Assembly (NCBI GenBank): GCA_013368315.1
Contig: JAACJM010000012.1
Location: 868,001 to 932,000 of the forward strand
DNA length: 64,000 nt
Direction: 5' to 3'
DNA from: Tetrapyrgos nigripes
Taxonomy: Eukaryota > Basidiomycota > Agaricomycetes > Agaricales > Campanellaceae
Positions 1 through 10,846 of this stretch are shown here, piece after piece. The translations under genes and the position numbers were made by a program. Position 1 is the stretch's first letter. The number at the start of each line of letters is the position of its first letter. Under the pieces are notes generated by a model. The model was not told where the DNA came from. It saw only the letters and a program-made list of their open reading frames with translations, and made no database searches.

Positions 1-314
1 CAGCGCCGGAATTCAAAAAGTAGATGCCTCGTATCCAAAGAACGGCTCACGACAACAATGCTAGCTACTACTCTAGATAGTATCTGTGCCCGTATAGCAG
101 TACGTACTTAGCACCTCGTAGAGTACATCCACTATTAATCCCATCGCTGCCTCGTCCTGTTATTAATTCCCTTTTCATGAATTTGATCCTGCTTCTGGTG
201 ATAAAACCTTTTGCTCCGACTTTGCTTGGTCTTTGGCTTTTCGACGTTTCGAGCCTTCAATCATCTCCCTGCGACATTAATAAGTACCAGTAATAAAACA
301 ACCAGAAACAGCAG
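1..314. other. Non-coding flank downstream of ROK1
   Basis: This stretch lies 3' of the helicase gene on the minus strand. I see no exon, tRNA or repeat in it that I can support. It should contain the 3' UTR and poly(A) region of the helicase. Confidence 0.5.
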
Positions 315-2298
315 CTACCTCTTCTTGATCGCGTCGTTTTTCCCAATCTGTCTCGCAGGATTGACTATCTCTGCGCGCTTCACCTTACCCATCTGCTTGC
401 GCTTCATTTTTGAAGGCTTCGGTAGTTTGAGAATCCATTCGGGGACGGGTGAGCCTGACTGGAGCAGTACATTCGCTATCCTGTGAAGGCAGTAAAGTCG
501 TCAAAGGAATTGCAGCATAATGAAGTGTACTCACGACTTGAGATACGGCCCATCTTCATCTGTAAAGAATGTGACAGCCTTTCCTTCTCTGCCTGCTCGT
601 CCCGTTCGACCTATAAACATGTCAGTCGAAATCCCAAGGTTGTAGAAAACAAACAAGACACACCGATCCGATGTATATAACTCTGCACGCTAGTTGGAAA
701 ATCGTAATTTATCACCTCTCTTACGCCCTTGAAATCCATTCCTCTCGCCATCACCTCGGTACTAACCATCACCCAGCTCTCTCCTTTTCGCATACGACTG
801 ATAGCGTCTTCTCTCTCCTTTTTCGTCATGCCTGCGTGTAAACAGTCGACATTGGGAATACCGTTCATGACAAGCTCTTCAGCTAGTGATGATGCACGAG
901 GCTGTGTTGAAGTGAAGACGAGGACAGGGGGACTGTAGGGTAGTGCAAAGTAGGTTAAAAGACTGGGCAATTTTGACGCGTCGTCGGCGACATAAGTGAG
1001 GGATTGAGCTATGAGGGGAAGTGGGGTATCTCTAAGACACCATTAGCAATGTGAGTTGGTTTAAATCCAGAAAAGAGACGTACTTGAGGCCGACAACTAC
1101 GCGCACCGGGTCCTTGAGCATATCCATGGCAATTTTTTCCGCATTAGCAGGTAGTGTTGCACTAAACACGGCTTTTTGAATGTCTGCACGGGAACAACCC
1201 GCCGCGATTTCTTGAACTTGATTGTGGAATTCTGAATCGAGCATTCTGTCCGCTTCGTCAAGGATTAGGTGCCGGACGCTAGAAAAATCAGTGAGAGCTG
1301 TCCCCAAGTGAAAAGATGGCCCACATACTTGTTCAATTCTAACGAGCCTGACTGTAATGAGGCTACTAGCCGCAGGGGTGTACTGATTATGATGTCTATT
1401 TTGCTCGTCAGAAGGCAGGTAGCCGACGAACTTGGGCGCACACTTACCTACTTTATCCCGAGCTGCTTTGTCCTTTAACGTATTCGCAGTTGCTTTTGAA
1501 AACAAAATAATCTTCCATTTACGACCTTCTGCAAGCTTGAGGCATTCGTTGTGAATTTGTTGTGCTAATTCACGGGTAGGAGCGAGGACGACAGCTCTGA
1601 CGCCGGATCCAGAATCGATTTGGGAGGATCCTGAAGGTGCGCCGAGGGCAGCCATCATGGGAAGGAGGTAGGACAGTGTTTTTCCTGTACCGGTTGGGGA
1701 GATAGCAGCAAGGTCTCGACTCTGAAGGCTGTTTGTCAGAGTGTTGACCAGACGAGGATCAAATGAGCTTACGGATAACAGAATGGGTATTCCATAGGAC
1801 TGTATTCCTGTAGGGTAATGATACCCGTACTTTGAGAGGTTTGTCATTAAATGAGAAGAGAGCTGAAACCTCTCTCTCATTTCCTCGAATGTATCTGCGT
1901 GGTCAGGTACATTATTCCCTTTCGTAGTGACACGATGTCGTTGAGGAAGTGGTTTACGCTCCTCTGCCTCGTCCTCTTCATCTTCACTATCCTCGTCCTC
2001 CTTGGTGAACTTCCGTTTCTTCCCCGCGGGACTTTCTGCTTCCAGATTTGTTCCTTTTCGTTTGCTAGGTCCTCCTTGAGCATACTTGAAGAAATCCAGT
2101 TCAACAGGAAGTTCCGAGTTTGTTGAAGGAGGTTGTTCTTTTCCAGAATCCGACTTGGATTTCCCCTTTAAAACAAGATATGTTTTTGTGGTCCTTTGAG
2201 AGTTGTTCTGCACGCACATTGAATAGTTCGACGTCATTCTTGAAACGTTTCTTGTCAAACTTGATACCTCCACGAGAAAGAAGCTGAAAGGCCTCCAT
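315..2298 (-). CDS. ROK1: DEAD-box ATP-dependent RNA helicase ROK1/DDX52
   Basis: Predicted nucleolar RNA helicase; in yeast Rok1 acts in 18S rRNA processing and 40S subunit assembly. Seen in order: N-terminus starting [11 protein letters not shown], the family-typical ELDFFKYA stretch, a Lys/Glu/Asp-rich linker, PTGIQSYG (Q motif), SPTGTGKT (motif I), PTRELAQQ (Ia), LDEADRML (II), SATLP (III), ARGMDF (V) and [11 protein letters not shown] (VI, split by an intron). A basic tail ends in GKNDAIKKR. At least six introns are needed, for about 540 residues, near the family norm. The start at 2298 gives the conserved N-terminus. Its 5' end faces uL24m with 138 bases between the two start codons, so a shared promoter is likely. 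DDX52 is recognised by the N-terminus and linker; other DEAD-box families lack the ELDFF segment. Confidence 0.93.
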
Positions 2299-2436
2299 AG
2301 TACGCACTTCGCCTGTTACACAGTATACTGTAAATTACAGTGTGAGCAAAATTTTGGGTCAGGTGTCACGTGCACGTACCTTCCAGCTCACCCACCGTGT
2401 TTTTCTTTCGACAGTGGTCGGCTTTCCTGGTAGACA

Positions 2437-3728
2437 ATGCCACTGCATAGGTTGACCAGGGCCGACATTGCTCGCGCAGTGACCAAATCTCCCTGGACCC
2501 AGGATTTCCGCCATCTTCTCCCGGTCAACAAGCATCTCAAGCGCTTGCTTCGGTTTCCCCATTACGAGCGATTCAGCGCAAAGCTTGTTCCTGCAAAAGA
2601 TCGTATAAAATATTGGAATGTCGTTCCTGGTGACCAGGTGCGACTAATGGGCGACAAGAGAAGCACAATACACGAGGTCCAGGCTATCAACAAATTCCGG
2701 AATCGTGTGTATCTGCGCGACCTACAACCCCAATCCCAATCTCAGGCAGTGCGTACATATGTTTCTAAAAGTCACCATTGCAACAATCTCACCGCAAATT
2801 GTGTAGGACCAACAACAACCAAAGGGCAAAAACTATCATTATTCTCAGTGTCAGCTCTATCTCGGCGAGTACGATCTTCCTCCAAAAGACGGAGAGGGTT
2901 CTCCTAGGAATGTTCCGTACGTCTTTAATGTCATGGTATATGGGTTCTCCTCAAATTTCTTCTGTAATAGGGTCTTTGCAAAGAGAATCGCTACGAGCGC
3001 TCCCTTCTGGAATACATATCTTCACCGGTACCAATGGTCAAGATTTGCCGTGAACACTATCCCTGCCATCCCCAGTCTCAAAGGTCAACGTATAGATATC
3101 CCTTGGCCGAAACGTGAACCCCGGCGTCACGCTGACTGTAAGTCTTCGACGCGTTTTTGTCAGCTGCCTGGTGTTTATGGCGTTTATAGCGACGATATAT
3201 GATACGTCGAAAGAAGAAGTGGCCAAGGTCACGTATAAACTCCCTCCATTCATTTCTACCCTCAAAGGTTTGATACCCAAAATGCCTACCGAAAAACAAT
3301 TTCTCCGTGCTGTTTTCAATCCCCATCGTACACCCTTTTATGGAGACACCCAGCCTCCTGTGGAGATGTTCTTGAGCAAAGAACTGTCGAATCCTCACTC
3401 TCGTGACAAGAAGCAGAGACGCTGGCAACAATACAAACTCTACAAGAAAAACCTTCTCCAGGAATTGGTTGATGCTGAGATCAAGGCTAACCCTGCACGT
3501 CCCCACAGTGAAGCCAGAGTTGAGGCTGAGTTCAGGTGGAAGCGGCAGCTGGAAGAGGAGAGGATGGAAAAGATGAAGCAGAGATCGGTTGCCAGTGGAC
3601 AAGCTGCCAAGGACGAGTGGAGAGCGCGCAGGAAGGCGAGAAAGGCGGAGAAGGAGAGGCAGAAACTTACCGCATTGACCTTGGAGGCAGCTCCCAACCA
3701 GTTCATACCCAAGGGAATGACAGTGTGA
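2437..3728 (+). CDS. MRPL40: Mitochondrial large-subunit ribosomal protein uL24m (KOW family)
   Basis: Predicted component of the mitochondrial 54S subunit. Exon 1 carries a basic N-terminus and the KOW-like segment VVPGDQVRLMGDKRS. Exon 2 (about 2809-2914) holds KNYHYSQCQLYLGEY. Exon 3 (from about 2971) holds VFAKRIATSAPFWN and RIDIPWPKRE. Exon 4 (from about 3190) runs from YDTSKEEVAKVTYKLPPF to a long Lys/Arg/Glu-rich C-terminus ending at 3728. About 370 residues, as in fungal mitochondrial L24/Mrpl40 proteins, which extend far beyond the bacterial L24 core. Splice joins keep frame at GTACGT/AATAG and GTAAGT/TATAG borders. Divergent from ROK1. The symbol follows the yeast name; the family call is firm, exact exon ends less so. 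Confidence 0.88.
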
Positions 3729-3864
3729 CCGTCGTAATATATACACTTCTGCTAGACCTTACTTACGATTTCCCTAATCATACATGATTCATACGGCAGT
3801 ATCACTGAGAGTGCCCGACTCGATGATTCAGTTTACCTAAGACGCTGCTTCGACTTGTACTATC

Positions 3865-5474
3865 ATGTCCGATGCTTCATACCAGCCCATTCCTCAGGCA
3901 CCTGTCCCTTCAAATCTCTTGGTATCGTCCGACTCAGACGATTATGAGCAACAAGAAGATTCTATATCACGTTCGCCAATCCCAGTAGACTCTCGAATCC
4001 GATGGATAAATTTCATGTTGGGATGTGCTGTTCTTCTTCCATGGAATGGTGTGTTTCTACCATTGCTAGGCCACCGTCTGCTAGATTCATCTCTTTTGAT
4101 TTCCTCGCAGCTCTGATAACGGCTACGCCTTATTTCCTTTCAAGACTGGCGGATTCTCCTTTCAAATCGACATTCAATTCATACCTATCTACCACCTTCA
4201 CTGCAGCCAACTTCATATTCCTTGCACGAGCCACCGTTACTTCTAAACAAGTGCGTCGTATCTGCAGAACCTGCTACTATCTCATCTGACTGTCATTATC
4301 AGCTTTCACCATCTCGTGTGACTATCGTCTCCCTCATCGTTCTCGCCGGTCTCAACGTCCTCCTGACACTCAGCACTGTTCTTACATTAACTCCTGGGGT
4401 CTTCTTCGCGTTCGTGATCTTGAATGGGATTGCTCAAGCCAGTTTCGGCTCCTACCTTCAGAACTCCCTCATGGCAGTAGCATCTCTATTCGGTCACACT
4501 GCTGTACAATCGCTACTCTCGGGCCAGGCTGCAGTAGCAGTAGTCGTGAGTACCGTACAAGTGCTCAGTTCCATTGCCTCCGTTAGCCATGATGCCTCAC
4601 CCATGGAAGACTCTTCCAGTGATGGCAAGGCTGAAGAGCGTGCTGCATTCATGTTTTTCGGTCTCTCCACGCTTTTCCTGCTTGCTTCTGCTGGGGCGCA
4701 GTGGTACCTTGTGTCCATGCCGGAGTATCAAGCTGTAGCCGGTTCTTTGGAGCCGCGCAAGACAGTCGGACGCGATCACGGCGATGCAGATGAAAACCGT
4801 TCTTTGGTTTCTGGTGATTATTCATCTGACGAGAAGGCAAGGATATGGGAAGTCGCGAAGAAAAATATGTCGTTTGAGTTTGCAGTAGGGTATGTCTTCG
4901 TAGTAACACTGGTATGTATCCACCAGCTTCACGCAACGGTCTTCATTTTAACGAAGAACCCATCTAGGCAGTCTTTCCTCCTATCACAGCAACGATACAA
5001 CCCACTAACCCGAATGTTCACCCTCTTTTATTCACCTCTGTTCATTTCTTGATGTTCGGTCTTGGAGATTTCGTTGGTAGATCCCTTTGCTCCATCCCCA
5101 GGCTTTGGACATGGTCCGCAAGAAAACTTGTCACCATGTCATTATCACGAACACTTTTCATCATCCTATTCCTGCTGTCCAATGTCCAGCGACCATCGTC
5201 CTCTCCCATCCCTTCCGCACCAATCATCAATTCTGATCTGCTGTTTATGTTGATTTTGTTTGCGTTTGGAGTCTCCAATGGCTACGTGTCGACTATGGGC
5301 CTCATGTCTGCTTCGTCACTGGAGCACAATCCTCGGCTGAAAGGCCGAGTGGAACTGGTGGATGTAGCTGCGACTGTCTCACAATTCTGCCTCGTTGGTG
5401 GGTTGGTGCTTGGAAGTATAGCGAGCTTTCCGGTCAGAGGAGCTGTGTGTGCTTGTAATCCATTTACGAACTAG
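3865..5474 (+). CDS. Equilibrative nucleoside transporter (ENT/SLC29 family, Fun26-like)
   Basis: Predicted multi-pass membrane transporter of nucleosides or nucleobases; yeast Fun26 is intracellular (vacuolar). The N-terminal 45 residues are acidic and Ser-rich, as in cytosolic tails of this family. The first helix contains the hallmark PWNALITATPYFLSRL, formed by joining exons across a GTGTGT...CGCAG intron. A second intron lies at about 4250-4301 and a third at about 4912-4969, where AVFPPITATIQ resumes. Then come MFGLGDFVGRSL and, near the end, FGVSNGYVSTMGLM, both characteristic of ENT helices 8-11. An Asp/Ser-rich cytoplasmic loop (about 4740-4860) lies between helices 6 and 7. About 480 residues and 11 expected helices. 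Ends CNPF-TN at 5474. Same strand as uL24m, 136 bases after it, with no sign of co-transcription. Confidence 0.9.
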
Positions 5475-5970
5475 GGATGTTGGGGATATTTGTCGTTGTA
5501 CTAAGGACTATGTATGGCGAGGGATATTTGTTGTTATACTGGGGACTTTACAATGAGCTAATTATGGTACTTCCTACGTGAATAGTATTTTGTGTATACT
5601 GGAAACACCTCTAGTAAAATATCTGGTTCTCTTTTAGGCAAAGTTCCGGTTCGACACCCTCGCTTGATGGTTGATTAAACCCTATACCCTCAGTGTCTTC
5701 CTACCAAGGTCTGGGAGACCCAACTCGTTCCATACAATGATATTATTGAACTCTATTATACATATACAACTTGTGAACGATAGCAATTCCATAGTTAGGA
5801 CACAATAGTAGCAAGTAAAAAGAAAACCCTCCCCGCCATGGGGCAACATAGATACACCAAGAGGCATCCAGCAACCACCGACAATCAAAGCCAGTCGACG
5901 CCAAAGAGGTTGATAAAGATGGTAAGACGCGGCGCACGCGTTTTTTGAGGGGGTATACGAGATCAGGGAG
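5475..5970. other. Intergenic region between convergent ENT and DUF6741-like genes
   Basis: No gene seen. Contains an imperfect direct repeat (5483-5509 and 5521-5547, described separately) and the 3' UTRs of two converging genes. Confidence 0.5.
5483..5547. repeat. Imperfect 27-bp direct repeat, period 38
   Basis: Two copies start GGGATATTTGT and end GGACT; 23 of 27 positions agree. A weaker third echo (TATACTGG) follows near 5596. It sits just after the ENT stop codon, probably in its 3' UTR. Confidence 0.6.
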
Positions 5971-6910
5971 TTAACGAGTAGACAACATTGGCTGCCACAC
6001 CCCGTACGAGATTTCTTCGAGGTGATGAAGCTCAACGCGATCAAATGGAACCGGAATCCGGTTTGTCTGCTCAAAATGACAGTGAGAGGACGAAGAAGAA
6101 AAGATGTGTCACTGACCTGTAAATAATGACAACATGCACGAGACACCCTCCGTGCCAGTGTCGACAGACTGATACGAGTATCGTAGGCGTCCAGGGGTAT
6201 CTCATATGTCAGCGAGTTATATCCTGCCCACTGTTGATGGAGAACATGTTCATCTTAATGCTCTTTGAGAAACGAGCCGTCACTCACTCTGATTTTCAGC
6301 AGGATTGTATTTTTGCGGTCGGCGTGGAGGTCATAGATAGAGTAGGAGTCGTTATTAGACAACCTGGCATGAGACTGCGCTTCCAATAGAGAGATGCCCG
6401 CCAGCAGGCTGCCTCTTCTTTTGAATTTGAGCTGAATGGAACTATTTCGACGGTAGGTATCCATTGGTGGTGGCCGTGGAACTCCGACGAAGGACACAGC
6501 GGAATGCCGACGTGAGCGTGGCATGCCCATTGAAGAAAGAGGTCGTACTGGCACATCAGAGTACGAGCTGTCTGCGTAACCTGCAAGATTACTCGACATT
6601 AACTACAAGCGTCACCGCAAAAGGCATATGCTCACCAGGCGCAGCCAGCCGATGAGTCTGTGGAATTATCGCAGTCGATTGAGGGTAGACCGCCCGGTCA
6701 TAATACTAGGCAGGTGGAGAGCGTGAGCACTGGTTTGGCAGCCGGATTTGAAAAGGAACTTGCCTCTGAACCATACAGAGAATCATATCCGTGGTCATAT
6801 TGGTCGTAGGTGTATGGCGCTCCATAAGCTAAGGACTGTCGACGGGAAATGCTTCCAGGGATGCGACTGTAGCCGTCGTAGGCATCGTATGCAGGGAAGA
6901 CTAGGGCCAT
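5971..6910 (-). CDS. Small Tyr/Arg-rich protein, DUF6741-like
   Basis: Function unknown. About 215 residues from five exons. The N-terminus is rich in Tyr, Gly and Ser (PAYDAYDGYSRIPG, YDQYDHGYDSLYG). Then come a basic Ser segment (SRRHSAVSF) and a well-structured C-terminal half with SNNDSYSIYDLHADRKN, WAGYNSLTYEIPLDAYD, LARRVSRACCHYL and, in the last exon, VPFDRVELHHLEEISYGVWQPML. That order matches an uncharacterised basidiomycete family I recall as DUF6741; the DUF number is from memory. The start at 6910 is supported by a TATA box about 60 bases upstream. Introns have GTGAGT/ACAG and GTCAGT/GCAG borders. Gene reality is well supported by conserved exon joins; the biological role is not known. 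Confidence 0.75.
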
Positions 6911-6968
6911 GGGTTACACAACGAAAGTTGAAGCTGAGCAAGAGTGTACTTTGCCAGCCCATGCATCG

Positions 6969-6978
6969 CCTTTATATA
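6969..6978 (-). promoter_or_regulatory. TATA box of the DUF6741-like gene
   Basis: TATATAAAGG on the minus strand, ending about 59 bases before the ATG at 6910. The spacing implies a 5' UTR of about 30 bases and supports the chosen start. Confidence 0.6.
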
Positions 6979-8764
6979 TTGCATCAACAATGCGGAATTC
7001 GAGTTGTTTTCCAACAACGATCTGCCTCGAGGGAAAGACGCGGTCATGATTACCAGTCCAGGGCTGCCAGTCAAATGAGAAGGAAGATGCCACCGCCAGA
7101 GTATCCCGGCTCACTATGTGGGAACTGTGAGCTTGAAGTGCCGTTCATGATGGTTCTGTCAGCGTGGCCAACTCGACCACTGGCGCTGCAGGGCTAGTCG
7201 ATTAGCATACCATGGAAGAAAAGAGTCCAGACCCAAAAGAATTCCAGATATATGGAGGAAGAGCTGTCCTTTACGCGTTTCCTCAAGCGACGATTGCTAA
7301 GTTCAAGTTGGGCCCGAATGGACAACAATTTGCAGCTGGAGTAGTGAGACTGTTGGAAGTTTGAAGATTACACCTAGTATCCCTTTCCGGATAGAGACAC
7401 AGTATTACAATGAGCACTGACTGAGAATGCATGAAGAGGGGTTGCAGACTCCTCGGTACACGTGTTTCCGGTTGACATTCGTCACCCCGCTCTCGTGAAG
7501 ATTCGGGAAGGCTTAGAGAAGCATGCAAAGCTACCTCTTTCTCAAACTCGATGAAGACTCTGAAACACAGCGGGGTCAAAATGCCTACGAGTCCTTTTTG
7601 CGAACTTGGGTAACCCCAAGGTAACCCTCACATTTACCGTTCAATGTGAGGCACTTTACCGTTGTCAATGTTGATCAGAAAGTTTCAGTGGATCTCCGTA
7701 CGGATCTTCATCCAAGCTTTTCGGAGCTGCACCTCATAAGCACACGGTCAATTATCTGCAGCCCCTAGCTGTTCGTCTTGGACATATGTCCCTGTGCAGC
7801 TTCATTTGAACCCCAGCTTATTTCATTATCCTACTGTCCCCCTCGGTCCCGACAGCAAGAAACCAAACTAGTCATGACCTTATGTTTGGGAGATCTTTCT
7901 CATCGACCCTGCACTTGCTCTTGTCAAGACACATGCGTTGACTTTGGTTCTACGAGATGAACTCCTTCTCCCGGCTTGCCAGTGAAGGTGAACTGGACTT
8001 TTCGGACCCTGTTGCAGGATTTGATGTCTATGACACGTTGTTTTCGCGCTTGCTGTTTCTCCAACGTAAAATCTGCTCGCTACGCTTGATGACTCCGTTA
8101 ACATTCAAGCTGATGCAAGGTCATGGGGGCCATCATGGTGACTGGTACGGATATACAAAGTATGTACATGTAACTTTCAATCCTCGAGACTAAAAACGCG
8201 GTCCTTTCGTAGTACCGGGCCATAGTACCACCAATTGCGACGAGTACGCATGTACTAACAAGAGCTTTAAGAGTCCTTGCAGATTCGCATTCTACGAGGC
8301 CCATGTGGCTAGATACTTCCCTCGAAAGCTGCTAGACGTACTCGACGTACTTACTCGAACTCAATCCGGATACGCGGAGTTGACACTGGTGTCAAGAAGT
8401 TGAGACACACCTTTAAGACGCCCATACTCATCTTTCCGAATCCGAGTTTTCGCGAGTCTGAGAGCTGCTCGATCCAAACTTCGTTCAAAGACTGCACGTA
8501 TTACAGCCCTCAGTTGACTCCGGAAGATAGTACCTCTTTTGGCAGGACTGGGCAAGGGCAAACCGCTGAGGCTTTATGAGAATGCTCACATTTGCTGACG
8601 ACAGGTTTCACCACTGAAGGAACTACAAGTAGCATGACTGAGGCCGTTCGCGACTCGGGATTGAAGAGTACTCTGGTATCATCGGCAAACAATAGCATCG
8701 CGATGACGTCGTGGCATTGGTAGTAGCTGCAACAAACGCATTCTCTTCATTCGCATCATCCTCA
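6979..8764. other. 1.8-kb gap with no supported gene
   Basis: Several short open frames exist on both strands, but none shows a recognisable family, a conserved exon pattern or a credible start. One clean hairpin is present at 7626-7651. This may be promoter sequence plus eroded DNA. Confidence 0.4.
7626..7651. repeat. Perfect 9-bp hairpin in intergenic DNA
   Basis: CCTCACATT and AATGTGAGG are exact reverse complements separated by 8 bases. GGTAACCC and GGTAACCC-like motifs lie just upstream. It could be a terminator-like or protein-binding palindrome; no function can be assigned. Confidence 0.5.
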
Positions 8765-9265
8765 ATGCCTCCACGGGCCACACTTCTAACCTCTGCTCAG
8801 AGCTTCTGCAATGCATTTGCAGAAAAGAAAGACATCGATACTATTCTATCACATTTCACAGTAACCCACCAGCCTTCCGCGATAGAGTATGGCGAAGCGT
8901 TTCTTGCACCATTCCTAGGCAAATCCCATGTTGGTCTCGAAAACGTAACAAGCTACTTCAACACCATCTCTTCACTACTCTCATACGATAACATGAAGTT
9001 TTCCGAATTCACGGTGGATGCCGAAGCGAATCGAGTAGCCTGCAGAGGGAAAGCCAAGTTCACATGGAAGAGCACGGGAGAGAACTGGGATGAAACGTTT
9101 GCATACATGCTGGATTTTGACGATGAAGCCAAGATCTGTGACTATCAGATTTGGGCTGATACGGGAGCAGCGTATCTCGCCAGCAAAGGAGAACTGGACA
9201 AAGCTAGAAAAGAAAAGGATAAGGACAAAGAAAGGCAAAGGTATGCCTGCAAGCAACATAGCTAA
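8765..9265 (+). CDS. NTF2-like/SnoaL-fold protein
   Basis: Predicted small alpha+beta barrel protein of about 166 residues, without an assigned reaction. Seen: TLLTSAQSFCNAFAEKKD (helix 1), ILSHFT, AFLAPFLGKSHVG, VTSYFNTISSLLSYDNMKF, then KAKFTWKSTGENWDETFAYMLDF (central strands) and YQIWADTGAAYLA, followed by a highly charged KARKEKDKDKERQ tail. This order is the SnoaL/NTF2-like pattern common in agaric proteins. The ATG at 8765 begins the family-like N-terminus; the open frame extends upstream to 8711 without an ATG. A possible last intron (GTATGC at about 9241 to TTAG at about 9288) would replace the final few residues. Convergent with the HIT-finger gene, 69 bases away. Family members include enzymes and binding proteins, so no substrate is claimed. 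Confidence 0.75.
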   Translation: MPPRATLLTSAQSFCNAFAEKKDIDTILSHFTVTHQPSAIEYGEAFLAPFLGKSHVGLENVTSYFNTISSLLSYDNMKFSEFTVDAEANRVACRGKAKFTWKSTGENWDETFAYMLDFDDEAKICDYQIWADTGAAYLASKGELDKARKEKDKDKERQRYACKQHS

Positions 9266-9334
9266 TATCGGACAAAATACTCACTTAGACCGCTACAAGT
9301 AAACCCGTCGCGTGAGCGAGGCCTACGTCTCCAG

Positions 9335-10091
9335 TCAACCATCCCAATCCAATCCCAAAGCACCGTTCTTATCCTCCCTTACTGCTGCCTCAACTGCTTC
9401 GGCCAACGCTCGCAGTGCAATTGTATCCTCATCAAGCTCAACAGATTTTGAAGAGTCAATGATTTCGGGGGCGGTTACACCAAGGGCTTGTTGAAGAGCA
9501 CGATCACGATCCGTCCCTTTGAGCTGGTCGATGGAGGTGAGGACAGCAGGAAGATTGGGATGTGAGGCTAGCGCTCGGCGTATGGTAGGAGAAGTAGCTG
9601 TAGTGTGATGGTAAGCCACTAGACATCGAAATTGTATATATGACTCGCCAATTGCTTCGTAGTGTCTGAGCTGAAGAGGTTTTGGATCATCTCGTTCAAG
9701 TGGGTCGGGATATACAGACTCCTCTGGAACATATGGCCAGTTGAGAGATGTCAGAGGTCGAAGTGGTTTTGGCTCTTCTAACGGTTCATCTTCAGGTGCT
9801 AGATGCTTGTATAGTTCCGTTGTAGTTTGCCGGGTTACAGACGACGAAATGGAAGCCTCAGGACTACAACTTGACGCTGCCCGAAATTGCTGGTGAACAA
9901 ACCGATGCGATATTCAATGTTTGTACTCACATTTGTGGGTCTTGAAGCATGACACAGAACAACTAAAAGTCGTTCAATTTCAAGTAGATAGAGCTTCAGA
10001 CATTAACTTACTATAGTGTCGGGCATTTTGGACAAGTGTATTTCGACTGGTTTGTTTCGCAAACTTGGCATGTCCGATGGCGGGGAGGCAT
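9335..10091 (-). CDS. HIT-type zinc-finger protein (ZNHIT3/Hit1-like)
   Basis: Predicted assembly factor for box C/D snoRNPs if the Hit1/ZNHIT3 assignment holds. Exons 1 and 2 together give the HIT finger: CQVCETNQSKYTCPKCPTLYC then CFKTH, i.e. the paired Cys/His ligands of the fold near residues 8-37. Exon 3 (from 9876 down) is about 180 residues with a Pro-rich, acidic middle (LYKHLAPEDEPLEEPKPLRP), a segment NWPYVPEESVYPDPLERDDPKPLQ, and a C-terminal helical part with ALQQALGV and ALRALAEAVEAAVRED. About 220 residues, slightly longer than yeast Hit1. Joins use GTAAGT/TTAG and GTGAGT/GCAG borders and keep the zinc ligands in frame. HIT fingers also occur in ZNHIT1/2 and Vps71-type proteins; ZNHIT3 is favoured because the finger is N-terminal and the protein small. 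Confidence 0.72.
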
Positions 10092-10846
10092 AATATCTTG
10101 GACAATAGTTCTGTATCGTATCCTTGACTTGAAGTATAGTCTAGCTGACTGATCTTGCAAACTTCGGAAGAGAACAGCTGGATGTCAGGTGTGTCAGCAC
10201 GTGTCTACACTGTCGTCTTCAACCATGACGCGTGTCCTGCGCGACGCAGTGCGCGTAACTGTTGTATGTAGGTAGGTCCCTACTTCTCCGGCTTTGGGCA
10301 GAATATTATTAGATAACTCACGAGTCTGATGTAGCTGACATCAGTGGCCTGAATTGCCCGCGTTTCGTTTCGTAACCGTACCGCAGTGTATTCTTCGTTG
10401 GACTCATCAACAAAATTTCTTCAATGGTTGTCAAGACCTCCAGAGTCCAGAGTGTATCAATGTGGACGCTTGTCTGCGACACTTTGGTACTCTGGTCCCC
10501 GACAATGTGGCCACGGAAGAATAGAAGCTTGCTTCGACATGATGGTGGCAGACGGTGGGTACGCACACCACACTATAAATACAATCTGCAAAGGGCTCCA
10601 ACCGCTGAAACTTGACTATCCTCTACCTATAACTGATTCTGGTGCATTTTTCTCGCTGAACTGGAGGCTGAACTGCTACAATAATGGATGGTCCTCATAG
10701 CTCTAGGAGTGTAGGCTGGGAGGAAAACAAAGGAGCACTCGGTATGAGTGGAAATTCGGAGAAATATGCACCTCGGATCAATGTATCCGGTTTCGTTTAT
10801 TAGAGCGAACTGAAGCTTGCGATCCCTTTCCATATCTCCTCTCAAG
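10092..10846. other. 755-base gap before the dehydrogenase gene
   Basis: Contains the 5' regions of two divergent genes. A TATAAATA at about 10573 is too far from the ADH start to assign. No coding exon is supported. Confidence 0.4.

Noticed and set aside
5641..5680. tRNA T-arm-like GGTTCGACACC
   Set aside because: No matching acceptor, D or anticodon arm nearby.
8361..8561. Minus-strand basic peptide frame in the 7-8.7 kb gap
   Set aside because: No family signature, no splice-consistent partner exons and no promoter signal.
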